NCBI GenBank assembly: GCA_036583965.1
Contig: JAZBQD010000030.1
Span: 86,969,300-87,033,299 of the forward strand
Length of the DNA: 64,000 bases
Reading direction: 5' to 3'
Origin: Prunella strophiata
Taxonomy: Eukaryota > Chordata > Aves > Passeriformes > Prunellidae
Position numbers and translations under genes: made by a program. The first letter of the stretch is position 1; the number at the start of each line of letters is the position of its first letter. The notes below the pieces were generated by a model that was given only the letters and a program-made list of their open reading frames with translations, did not search any database and had not been told where the DNA came from. Shown here piece after piece: positions 48,660 to 60,721 of this stretch.

Positions 48660-51600
48660 TAACACCATGGCACAGCAGCCCTTGTCCATAGCTTCCTCCA
48701 TTTGCTGCCTACTTGGGGTGAAATGATTCCCAGATTCTTCTGGGTGAGAGTTGCAGGAAGTGTGCCCACAACAACACAGTTGGTTTGGGCAATGAGCTGG
48801 AAAAATGGGGAGTGATTTTTCAGGGGGAGTGTTGAGAATACTTCCTGCTGACAGTTTTGTGCCCTGGTGAAATATGGCATCACATCTCTACAACTGCAAC
48901 TGCTGAAGAGGGCAAGTAAAATGCCAAAGGAAGGGAGGGGATTCCTACCACACATATATATATATATCTCATGCAATTGGAAGAGATTCAATTTGTAGAG
49001 ATTAAGGTGAACATTAGAGCAGAAATTCCATAAGGATGACATCTATGAAATTACAGAGAGCAATTTGGGAAACTGTGCTTCTTAAGCATTAAGGGGAACA
49101 AGAGTGCATTGTAAGGCACAGGATCTCTCATAGTTAATAGCTGTATTACAGTGATGTAGTGTTCATGCTATAGTTTAACATGAATCACAATGCTGACTGA
49201 TGCATAAATACCATATTATTTTATATAGGCTATATATGCACCATGTCTATGACATTATTTTTATCTGCCCCTATAATGCAAAGTTTAGAACTTCCCTGAG
49301 CTAGTCCATAAGAGTTATGTACAATACTGGGCAAAACCCTTATGAAGTTTAATTTGACCAGTGCTTAAGGAATGTCCTAATTAATTACTTTTTTTTTGCA
49401 TTAGGAAGTAAATAAACTTCAGAAGTTTCCCTTGACAGTAAGCACAAGTTATCTTCAAATGGTTTTGGACTATAATGCAGTACTTGTAAATGAAACTTGG
49501 GAGCTCCAGTAGTTATCTGGCAAGTGACACAGACTAGGGTTAAGAATGTGACCATCCACTATGAATAGTTCCCACTTACATCTTTAGTATGTCTATTTAT
49601 AGAACTACTTATTTTATGCTTAATGCATTTAGTGGTGGGATGGCTGGAATTTGTTCCTGGGCTCACTTTCCTCAAAGAAAGCAGCACAGACTGCTTTTTG
49701 CTCGGGGTTTGACAAGAGATGGCATTTAACATTTATCTTGTTTACACCTAAAAATGAGCAAAGAGCAAGCCTGGTATGTATAGATCTAAGCATTTGCCTG
49801 TCCATTTGCCAGATGAACATTCAATCACAGAAGCTGCACAAACAAATTAGACATACAGCTATACAAATCTAGTTTGAAAAATTGGGCCATGCGTGGGTGT
49901 GTGCATCTAAATATTTTACAAGCTGAACAATTACCCTGGAGTATTTTAGGTTAGAGATATATAAATTAGATGTCCATTGAAATTTACATCTAAGCAAAGA
50001 TTCAAAGATGAATATGCATAAAATCTTTCAATTATCCAGTTTTCAGGCATTATGGGTGTTCTTCCTTCAGAACAGTGATGGGCAGAGCTCCATGCTTATG
50101 CGATTCAGTTACGTGACACAGAAGTAACAATAAGGTTACTACCAGAATTCAGGTTAAGAAAAAATATTTCCAGTAATCTATTCCATTGCTGCAGTATAGC
50201 AGATGTTAACAGTGATGAAAGCACTCAAAAAAGTGAACCAATGGAGTGGCTGAGAGAGGGGATGCCCAGTGCTACCACTCAGCCCCAGTGGGGAAGGCTC
50301 ACTGACAGTTCAGGAGTTTGAGGGGAGTTTGCTGTCTCTCCACAGCATTACTTCAGTTCAGCTCACAGGTCTCCCTGCAATGCCTGGAGCCTAGTGATGT
50401 GGGGCTTCCTGTGGATGGGCAGTCTGGAGCCTTGCCTTTATATCTCAAACCTCCTGGGAGCAGGAAGCAGTGTCTGCTCCATGGTGTCATCTACATCCCT
50501 GCATGGCTGGGCTTTGTCCCCTCTCAATGGCTTCATCTCCTCCTTGATGAGGGCACAGCTCCAGCAAGAAGAGTGATGAGTCCTAACCCTCCTGAAGTTA
50601 TCCTACCACACCATTTTCTTTTCTGAATCCAGGACCTTCTTTTTATGTTTCATGTTGAAATTACAGAATCTAGCTACTGCCCCATGAAGTGGTCTGTGAA
50701 AGGCAAGCCTGTGGCTAAGTCATGAGCAGAATTTGGGAATGGATTTGGAAACAGGCACTGGCTTAGACTAAAGGACATTGTTTGTATTCCAGCAGTTTAT
50801 TCTCACTGTTCAAGGGTGCTCCCAGGATTTCCCAGGTGACTAACATTACCTCCTGGCACCACAGGCTTCCCTACTGTACTCAGTCATACTACAAGGCTAG
50901 TGTCCCATATTCAATTAAGTTAATTATTACTTGTATTGAAACACTCCCTTTTAATTAATGGGAGAGTTGATGATCTCATATGTTTATCTGTTAGCAGTTT
51001 TGTTACTTTTTAATAACTAGAACACTAGAATGACACAAACCCACTGCATCAAATGATGGTGGCTGATTGTCACCTCAGATGGTAGAGAGGGCTGTGGTTT
51101 GGGGAAAACCCTGCTATTCAGGGCCACGTTCTTCTATGTGGTGTTTGGGGTACACCATCAGCTAACAACCACTCTGAGAGGTCCAGCAAGTCTCTTTGAA
51201 GGACAGGCAATGCAAGGGGAAAAAGAAAGTCAACAACAATAACGTAGCAGCCTTTTACATGACACACCTACAAAGTGAGCAGTGCTCATTCCCCGAGAGG
51301 CTGGCAGATTACCACAGTTGCAGCTGACTGAGCTGTCAAAAATTATTATTTTATCTTCTTTTCTTCAATGGAGATCTTTTTATTTTGTCTGCTGACTTGA
51401 AAAAGCACCCCAGAAATATATTTCCATTTCAGTTTCTGCTCATCAGGATGGGGATACAAGTGAGGGGAAAGGAAAGAAAAGAAAATACAAATAACTCCCC
51501 ACATGTATTTCCTGGTAGTGTCTCTTGAACTGGTACATGTCAAGTCCAGAAATACAGAAGACAGAGCATACCAGAATTACCCACAAATTATCACCTTTAT

Positions 51601-52708
51601 CACTTTTTCAGCAGCATTTCCAACATGACATTTCTCTGCCAGAATGTTCCTGAACCACCAGGACTGGGAAAACCTGTGGGAAAAGTAAAGAAAAGCCCAA
51701 GCTGCCTTCTTTGGCCTACAGCAGTCCCTATGGACAGCAGCCTATGTGTGTGCCTCTCCTCCCCCTTCCCCTGCCCTGAAATACTGAGGGCTGGTGCCCA
51801 GGGGTCTGGAGGGACCCACTGAATGGGCACTGCAGAGAAGGCTCAGCCTTCTGGGTGTGGGACAAATGCAGACTGTCCAGAGAAGATCCCTCTTGGTACA
51901 GATTTCAGAAAGTATGTTTTCTTCATCAGTAAACAAACAATGAGTCATTGGCTGTCACATGGGAGAAAATGAGATTACAAAGGATGTATAAGTAAATAAA
52001 TTAGTTCCCGTTAGTCATGGCAACAGCTCAGTGTTTCCACCCAAGTGTTTTATTCTAATTCATCTTTCTGTCTTTATTTTTGTAATATTGTTACCCTTTT
52101 ACTTAGGGGAATGAAATTCTAATAAGATTCTCTTGTAAATACAGTTTTAAAAAATGCAGTTCTTGTATTAGACTACTTTTGAGGACACAGTCTTTATTTT
52201 TTTTCACATTTATGTTCAGGGATGGAGCTGTGGGGGAAGAAATGAAGCTGTACCCTTCCCCTGCCCTGATAGTGCTGCAGGTCTTGCATGTGGCCATTTG
52301 TCACTCAACCTGCAAAAGGAGCTTTTACCATACAGTAAAACTGTTGCTCAGTTCCCTGCTCCAAATGTGGATATATTATACTCTATCTGTTTTACAGATG
52401 CCATCCAATAGAGTTCTGGAGGTTTGCTGACCCCTGTCCCCAGGCATCAATGCCAGAATATTGTGATCCAAAGAACTGTGTCTCTCTGAGGAAATGTCTA
52501 TTTTAAAACATGCTTCTGCTCCACTCCTTTCCTTTACATCTGTATCTCAGAGTAGTTGATAAAAAACTTTTTTGTGCTTACCCCAGATCCTGCAGAGATG
52601 AAAATCTTGCAGAAGAGCTGTGTTTTCATCTGTGGTTTTAATTCTTTTTTTTCAAAGACTTTGTTTTGCTATAGATGCTAAATAGTCTACAAAGCATATG
52701 TTTTAAAT
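48660..52708. other. non-coding unique sequence, no gene seen
   Basis: Unique sequence with a short (TA)n run at about 48953-48967. Overlapping frames of 60-127 codons show no domain. No RNA or transposon was recognised. Confidence 0.5.
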
Positions 52709-55700
52709 ATGTGTATTTATTACAATTCCTATAATCTCAGTCCATGCCAAAAGCATGCCCTCCAAAGTAGAAGAAGCTGGAAATTGTCAGAGTCATATCT
52801 TGATTTAAATGTCACAGTTCTCATCTCTAGGCAAAAGTGGTTGTTACTGTTTTTACTAAAATATGAAAAATACTTCAGAAATTATTCCAGAGAACTGAAC
52901 TATTTAAGTATTACCGTTATTCACAGATTTCCCTAAAACTATTTTCCAATTGGTTTTGTCCCTTATTGCAAAACGTAGGAGAAATTTAGGGCGATGGTAC
53001 CTTTTCTGGTACATTCTTCAATATGTGCAACAAAGAAAATCACTTCCTTTAAAATGATAAGCAAAAAGCATCTCTCTCCCTCTCTGAGTACAACTGTTTT
53101 TATACCTGCAGATGCTGTTAAATATATCTGTTCTAATTGTAAAATTCACTTCAAGCTATAAAGGTGATGGCATTTTCTTGGGGCCACTGCTCAGGGGTGA
53201 CTCAGGAGCCAAGCAGCAGGACTACAGAAGTAAGCTCACAGCCAGCATTAGCAATATAAATCTCTCCATACTCTAAATGAATCAGTTTGACTTGGTTGGA
53301 ATTTTTAGGTCAGTGAACCAAAAATGTACCTGGATCCTTAGTTCCCCTGTATTTCCTGTATTTTCAATGACAATACTTCATTGAGACTATTGTCTTTAAT
53401 CACCCAGCAGAGGTGTTGAGTGAGGAGAGGAGGGAAAGCAGTGTGGAAGGGACTTTAGCCCCTGTATGCACCAACAGGTGCTGCAAGGTTTGTGAATGCA
53501 TCAGGCAGACAGCCTGGAGCCATCCCTGCTGTTTATACAAGGACTCTTCTTATTCCTGTCTTGCAAACATGTTTCAGCTGCAATAAATTGAAAATTCCCT
53601 GACAAATTCTCAAGGCTCTCCAAACTTAGAGGCAATGTTAGTAAAAATTTAAAATAGGGGACTTCACAGATTATTCATGCCATCAACTTAAAAGGCTGTG
53701 GGATTTGTTGCAGCACAGCAGAGAATTTTTTCATTATTGGTAGTAGCAATAATCATAAGCTGAGGCCTGTGATTCAGTTTATTGTGGTCTTAATTTATGA
53801 TGGAAGACTTTATATTTAAGAACAAAAGTGAGAGGATAGCAAAATTTTGTTAAAGGTAATTAAGCCCACAGATGCAGGGCTGAAGGCTGCTTTAAGGAGT
53901 GAACAAAACCCCAAACAAATCTATATGGGTGATAAATTTAATCCTCTTTCTTTCCAGCAGGTTAACTTTAAAGTATCTTTTTGTTTAATTGACACTCTTA
54001 ATGAAACAATTTAAATACTACAAAACTATGTTTGGTTCTGCTTATTGCTGTTGTCAAGGGCATTTCTACATGAAACCTGAACAAGAACAGGTCAGGTGGA
54101 GCAATGTGTGGGTGAAAGCACTTCCTCTACACAGAGCATAGCAAGACAGATTGTACGTAAACAAGTACTGATTCATGGTCTTGTCTTTGAATGAAAGAGA
54201 CAAATTTGTTTCTAAATTCTCCATCTTCACTTCTGACTGGAGAACTGATTCTCTGATGCTGGACTGAATAAATCACAGCTCGTGTTCTGTTATTTTGATT
54301 TTTGATTTTATTTAGAGAGGTTTTTTTTCTTTCAATAATGGAAAGTAAATATATGAGTCTCATAGAGAAAAAATAAATTAATTTCTTTCAAGGCAATCCA
54401 TCTGATTTGAGTTGTTCATTTAACAGAGGAAAGTGAGGTTGAAAACCAACTCTCCAAAGGCTAGCTCTGACAGACCAAGAAGGTAAGAATTTACCCATCT
54501 CAACCTGTCAAGAGCTGATGCTATTACTCCCTACACTGCTGCATAACAAATGTGTAAGGTTAACAGTTAAAGGATGGATATTTTCATTCATTTAGATTAT
54601 GGGTAAAGTATGAAATTGAGGGCTGGGTTTATTTTTTTCAATACTTTTGAAACGTCAAAAGCACTTGAAGTAAAATAATTTTGATTCTTATTTTATGAAT
54701 ATAAAAATATTTGTATTTTCTTGTTGAGACAGTGGGTGGGAGCAGTGGAATCAGGAGTTTTGTATTGAATTTCATCTCTGATAATTAATTCCTTTTTGAT
54801 CAAAGGCAAGTCTCCTAACAGCTGCACGCTGTAATTTCTTTGTCCTAAATGTAGCTGTATATAAAGTATACCTGCCTTTTGGGAGATTTCAGCAATGAAT
54901 AGAACTGTATATGTTGAAAGTCCTACATAATGCCACTATAGCTGATATTTAGGTTGATGCTTTACAGCCTGGGTGCCCTAAACACTTTTCTCATGACCTC
55001 ATTATTCTCTTTACTGTTTATGTGTGGCCTGTTCAGGTAGAACCCATTAGGCAGTGATAAGGAAAGAGGGAGAGATGTTTATAGTCAAGTCACCAAAAAG
55101 TCCAGAGTTTTTTTATATATTTGAAATACTTGCAGCCATATTTGAAGGGGGAATGGGGAAGATGGAGATTGGAGTTTGAGGGCTTTGTTTGGGTGTTTCT
55201 AAGACTCTGGTATCTGCAAACATTTGGAATGATTTCATGGTTCCCAAGTGTTGCCTAGCTCAAGATGATACATAATATGTGAATGTATCATCTATTTTCT
55301 GAGATTCTTGGGAAGTCACAATATAGACAAAGGTTACCACCAGAGTCACACTGGAAATGTAAAAACTTGTGCACCCCAGAGTATTTATTTAGGTAAGAAA
55401 AGTTTATGCAGCTCATGGAAGAATTACTCTGCAAGGAAATTCAATTTCAGTAGCTTTTTTATCTCATTTCCTCAGTTCCTCTGTCATCCCCCTGAGCTCA
55501 ACCCTTTCTTTAGAAGCCCTGAGTGAGCAGGGAAAAATGTGTTGAATTTAATGGTTGGCTTGGGAAGTCTTCCCCAAAGGACTGTTTGTCCATTATAACT
55601 GGCTGTCTGCTGCACTTATGTTGTTTTACTGGCTATAAGGACACGAGTACTTACATTTGCTCTCTTTCTCAAAATATTGTGGTTTGGCTGAGTGGTTTAG

Positions 55701-55802
55701 ACTAAACTGAAGAGATATATCAGTACTAGAGAGGATGGTTTATTTTGGTCGTTTTACCTGTGTGTTTCCAAACTCCATCTGCACTGTGAGTATCAGGCTG
55801 TG
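52709..55802. other. non-coding unique sequence, no gene seen
   Basis: AT-rich unique sequence, few frames above 60 codons. No supported feature. Confidence 0.55.
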
Positions 55803-56420
55803 TGTGGGAGCGGCGCTGCGGCGGGCGGATGTGCAGGAGCCCTGATCACCATTCCTACACACACAGACACAGAGAAGGGTTTTCCCCAAATGCTCCACTC
55901 TGTTGTAGAGGGGAATTTGGAGATGGGAGCAAGGCCAGGGACTCTGCACAGAAAGCTTGGTGTGCTGGGGGAAAGGCAGATCTCACTAGGGACTTAGTAC
56001 CTAGTCCCTCACAAGCACTGTGCAATTTAGCTGTAGGCAAGGCAGGGTTGACCCCACTGTGACTTGCATTAATCACACCACCCAGACTGCAGTCAAGGTC
56101 AGCCAGGGCTGTCCTTGCAGCCACCCTGGCCTAACCATGGTACACAATGGCTGAAGCCACTCACTGCCCCTTCAGCTTGGCTGCAGTGCCCTGCTGTTCC
56201 TTGAGGACACCTTTTCAGCTGCACTGCCTGGCTGTGCCGCTGATCTGCTGATCTGCGCCTGAGGAAACCTGCTTGCACTCTGGCTGCACCCAGTCGGGCA
56301 GCCAGCTCGCTCCTTCTCTGGGAAACACTGCGCTTAAAAGACTGGCAAAGCAGCCCTGAGCACGCTCAAGTCACGTGCAGAAGGGATTTGGATTACAGCT
56401 CTCCAGCTGCATGTGCAGCC
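55803..56420. promoter_or_regulatory. small GC/CpG-richer block, possible regulatory element
   Basis: Five CpGs occur within 16 bp (55811-55827), by far the densest cluster in the window. A second GC-richer part (56180-56420) holds more CpGs, a CACGTG E-box near 56375 and a TTAAAAG TATA-like motif near 56333. It is too short and weak for a CpG island. It could be a promoter, an enhancer or the relic of a GC-rich repeat. Confidence 0.25.
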
Positions 56421-59400
56421 CAAGCATTCTGGCCTTGTGCAAATGCAGTGGACTTTGCCTATTGAACTGTTTTTTTCCTCTTCAAGAGGACTTTCTTATG
56501 AGACAGTTGTTCAGAAATTAATTTGTGCTGCAATGGTGATTGTATTGTTATTGCTCCCATGTGGCTATGGATATAGATTATATTTTACAGGAAATCATGA
56601 AGAAAAGACTATTGCTTTGAGCAAGGCTGTAATTTAAAGTTATCCAGAGAACATGACCTGTGCTTGTATTCTCACCTCTATAGCACTGCAAAAAACACCA
56701 GCTCTAGTCCAGGCAATGTTCTGACCTAGGTTTTCAACATGACCATGTTTATTCTAATTGATAGGTTTAACATTTTAGACCTGGTTCATCAGCCTAAAGT
56801 ATGAATTAGCAAGCACTTAAACCTGAGGCAAAATTTTCCTGTGTATGAATAAGAGATGCAGGAGTCCAATATATGTACTCAAGGTAGAAATACATTCTCT
56901 CTTTTCCTACCTGGGATGCATGAGATGTGTCTTCAGTTCATGGTTTTATTTTACAGAAGGTATATTTTATTGCCTCAGACTTCATGAAAATGAAAAAATC
57001 AGTGATCACAGTTCAATTAGCCTAAATAGTATCCCTTCATCATTTGTAACAGGAGACAAAATAACCTAAAAATATGCCCATGTAAATTACTTCTTGCATA
57101 CATATTATTTCTTTTATGTCATTCTAGTGTGAACATCCCCCTTGAACACTTTCCTGCATTGGACATACTGATTACACTGTTCATTTAGCAAGCAGAAAAT
57201 GAATGGAAGAGCTATTAAATACACAAATCATTTGGATCAGAATATATTCATTTCCTTGAAAAATGAAGGTTGGGAAGAGCATGTAGGAATAGCAGCAAAC
57301 ACATAAATTTAGAAGATGCAGTTCAGTCTGGGAGCTGAAAGTGGAGGTGATGATCCTGTGTCTGGCTATGCCTGGGCTGGCAGCAGGCACGGGGCAGGGT
57401 GAGCCAGGGCTGCTGCTCTCTGGGGTCAGGGGTGTAACTGGGAGCAAAAGAAACCGGGTGGAGGGGATAGGATTACTGCCTGCTGTCTCTCCCAACCAGA
57501 ATGAGGGTCAACCATGTTACACTGATTTATTTGTAGGAGAGGAGTTAGAGGAATTAATTTACTAATCCTACACCCAGCCTCTCTCTTCCCTGACTGCAGT
57601 CTTCCACGATTTTCCCAATATAGAGTCTGTCTTCCCCTCTGCAGCTGTTTGTTATTTGTAATTCTTAATAACAAAATGCTATTTACTAAGACTTGGAGAC
57701 TTTTATTTCTTCATCAAATCAACTTCCACCTAATGTATATAAAGGATTTGTTCATAATACATAAAAATCTGTAAACTAAAGCACATGTAGTAGATTTTTT
57801 TCTTGTCTAAATACCTCTATCAATTTAATCTGAAGAAATTAGACACCTGCTCTAACAGTAAATGAATGTTCATGAAAGTTAGGGAGAATTAGAAGGCAGA
57901 TTCTTCAATCACTTACAAATCATGAACACATACTTTTTGAGTAGCCCTGAACTAGCTTGCAGGAGTAGTTTTTAGGTGGCTAAAGGTGGCTCACTGCACT
58001 CCTGTAGTTGTTCAGGAGAGACAATGTGGGGGCAGAGGCTCTACATGACATTGCTTCAGCTTCCTGATTGTATGACTGCAACTTAATGAGCTGCTTAGGG
58101 CTTGACCCAATGAATGGTTTAAGTGACTAAAAAAGGGCTTATGTATTATTAAGATTCCTGTACTCAACATTGCAAATCCATACCTTCCTGTTTGATTTCG
58201 TAAGTCTCTCAATGCTGCCAGCTCTGCACCTGCACGTGTCTGGGACCATCCTGATACTCTTGTCATGTCTGCAACCCAAAAATACATCACCTATTTGCCT
58301 TAAGGGCCTGCCACAGTAGACTTGGCACACAACCATTGGACAGATCCATCACAGGAGGCAGCAGTGGTTATGGAGCAGCTTTGGCTATGAATATGCTCCA
58401 CCTTTGTTTTTGAAGGTAAAGACAAATTCATGGCGCAGGAAAAAGGGTGTGTAGTGCCACTGCGTAATATGTCAGGTACTTACATGGAAAAGAGGGAGTC
58501 AGTAAAATGCAGAGATCTCTATCTCCTAGTCAGCAAAGCAAGTTCAGGATCCCTTCATCATGGCCAGAGGAACAGGGGTGGGACTTCTAAGAGATGCTCA
58601 TGCACCATGTTTCTTGGTGCCAGGTTGCTTTCTGCAGAAGGTGCTGGCAGAGAATGTTCATATTCTGATCCCTTTGCCCCAAGGATTTTGTTTCACAAAT
58701 CCCAGGGAGTCAAATAACCACTTTGTGACCCCAAAAATGGGGATCCCACCCATCTCTCCCACCCCTGCCACCACAGAGCTTCTCTCTGTATCTCACAGTG
58801 ACACCAGCACTCACATGTTGGCTTTGTACTTGAGTCACCTCAGTTCAACAACCTGGAAGAAAACAAACAACAGCAAATCCTACATAGCTTTATGCCACAC
58901 TAGTGAGTCAAAGGGAGGGTCCAGTCAGGGCCAGAGCTGATATAAGCAGGATGCAAAACTGGGAAAGGAGGAAGGGCACATGTTGCCTCTCTCCTTTGTC
59001 CTTAGCTGAACACTTTGGTGCCTGTATCCACAGGCTCCATGTGTACTCTGCAAAGGAACACACTGATGAGCTCTAGGTTTGGGTCCTGCTTGCTCATAGT
59101 AACCACTAATGTTGGTGAAAATATTAGCAAAGATCTGAGAAAGAAAACCAGTAAAAATTAATTAGAAAAAGATTAAATAATATAAGAATAGACACCTGTA
59201 CAAACAGTCACAGCTCAAATGGTGGCTCCTGGGGACATTTGTATTAGATACATGCTCTCCTAGCTTTGAATAGATGTTTTCTCTCAGAGCATAAACATTT
59301 ATGATTTAATCTAGGAATTAGCCTTAGAGACACCACAAATGTCTAGGGTAATGTTAACCTTTGTCTCAGATAATCAATTGCTGTTGGTCAGCAAATAATG

Positions 59401-59883
59401 AATCTGATTTAAGGAGTTCTTAGGTGACACTGGTCAACCCCACACACTTCTGCACTGCTGCAGGCAAAGAACTGAGACCAAAACACAGTTCTAAATGCAA
59501 CAGGTTGCTTCATCCTTGGCACTAGCTCAGCTGATGTATGTAGGCAGCAGATCAAGCTTACCAAGACCCTTCTGCCCACCCTGCCCTTTAGAAGGCAAGG
59601 AAATGCCAGATGAGGGCTCATAAGTAGACCACAATTTGAGCTAGGGATACATAAAACCAATACAGCATTCATCTAACTGAGAGAAAATAATTGGTAGATA
59701 CGTTCCTCAAGCTGCTTTATTCTGCTTACATGGGATGTTACATTGATTGAAGACATAAGCAGGAAGTACCTGAGAAATGACAACTGAAAAGTGAATTTGC
59801 TATATGTCTTAATTTTACATTATAGCAAAAAAGACATACAGGCCTATTTGAGATTGAAACCCTTTTTTAATATGCGTATTATT
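56421..59883. other. non-coding sequence; one small frame with a hydrophobic segment
   Basis: A 74-codon plus-strand frame (56413-56637) begins at the edge of the GC-richer block and has one hydrophobic stretch of about 18 residues near its middle (codons 38-55), like a membrane segment. It has no family I recognise and may be chance. The rest, to 59883, is unique sequence without a supported feature. Confidence 0.4.
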
Positions 59884-59952
59884 AAAGAGAAAGAAAAAGA
59901 GAGAAAAAAGAAATTAAAAGGAAAATAGGAAAGGGAAAAGCAGGAAAGAAAA
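59884..59952 (+). repeat. purine-rich low-complexity tract
   Basis: About 69 bp almost entirely of A and G, with only isolated pyrimidines (for example TT near 59914). Degenerate GA/GAAA simple sequence. Confidence 0.8.
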
Positions 59953-60590
59953 ATGTCTTTTGAGAGTTAATTCTTCAGCCATTTTTCTCTGTTTTTGAGC
60001 TGGCACTCCATGACAACATTTCCATTATATGCTGTCTCTGGTGTATTGCTATCAAAGCATACAGGACTTTTCCATTGAGTGGAAAATTGGCGAGCCTTTC
60101 TTGTTTACAACTGCAAAGGTAACAACTCTGACAAAGTAATGGACATAATTATGACACTTTTAGCCAAATTGTGGGAAAAATAATGCTACGTTCCCTTAGC
60201 CTGGCCATTGCACCTGAATGTATTATTCTTAAAATCAACACTGATGTTGCTTGTTAACAGCATCCCTGCTCAGAGAGGGCTGTGCACATGCAGTGACCTC
60301 CTGGCTTCAACAAATCATGGTAAAAACACTCTCCTTGCAAGTGTAGCTTAAGGATTTTCACAGCAATTGGTGCTCTCAATAGGCTCAGCTTTGGAAAAAG
60401 AGTGTGAGATTGACTTCTAGAGACAGCAGTGAAGCTCCGGGCTAGAAGTGGAACGGGCAGTTGTATTCATCTCAGCAGAGTTCCTCTGCTGTCCTTCCAG
60501 GCTCCACTGTGGACTGCTGCTTCTTCCCAAGTGCCCTTAAAAGATCAAGTCCCATCTAAGACTGAAATATAAATAGGTAGATGATGCACA
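59953..60590. other. non-coding unique sequence, no gene seen
   Basis: Unique sequence between a purine tract and the CR1 fragment. No gene or RNA was recognised. Confidence 0.55.
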
Positions 60591-60721
60591 TCATAGAATT
60601 ATAAAATCATAAAGTCATAGAATAGGCTGAGTTGGAAGGGACCCATCAGGACCACTGAGTCCAACTCCTGGCCCTCTGCAGAACACCACAAGAATCCCAC
60701 CATGTGCCTGAGATGTTGAGT
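60591..60721 (-). mobile_element. CR1 LINE 3'-end fragment
   Basis: Reading on the plus strand, octamer-like units (ATAGAATT, ATAAAATC, ATAAAGTC, ATAGAATA) at 60593-60624 lead into a GAGTTGGAAGGGACC block and CCAACTCCTGGCCCT. These are the reverse complement of a CR1 3' end and its conserved 3' UTR, so the element lies on the minus strand with its tail at the left. Similarity fades after about 60721. It is a severely 5'-truncated copy with no coding part, and a different subfamily from the CR1 at 22-25 kb judging by its 3' UTR. Confidence 0.92.
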
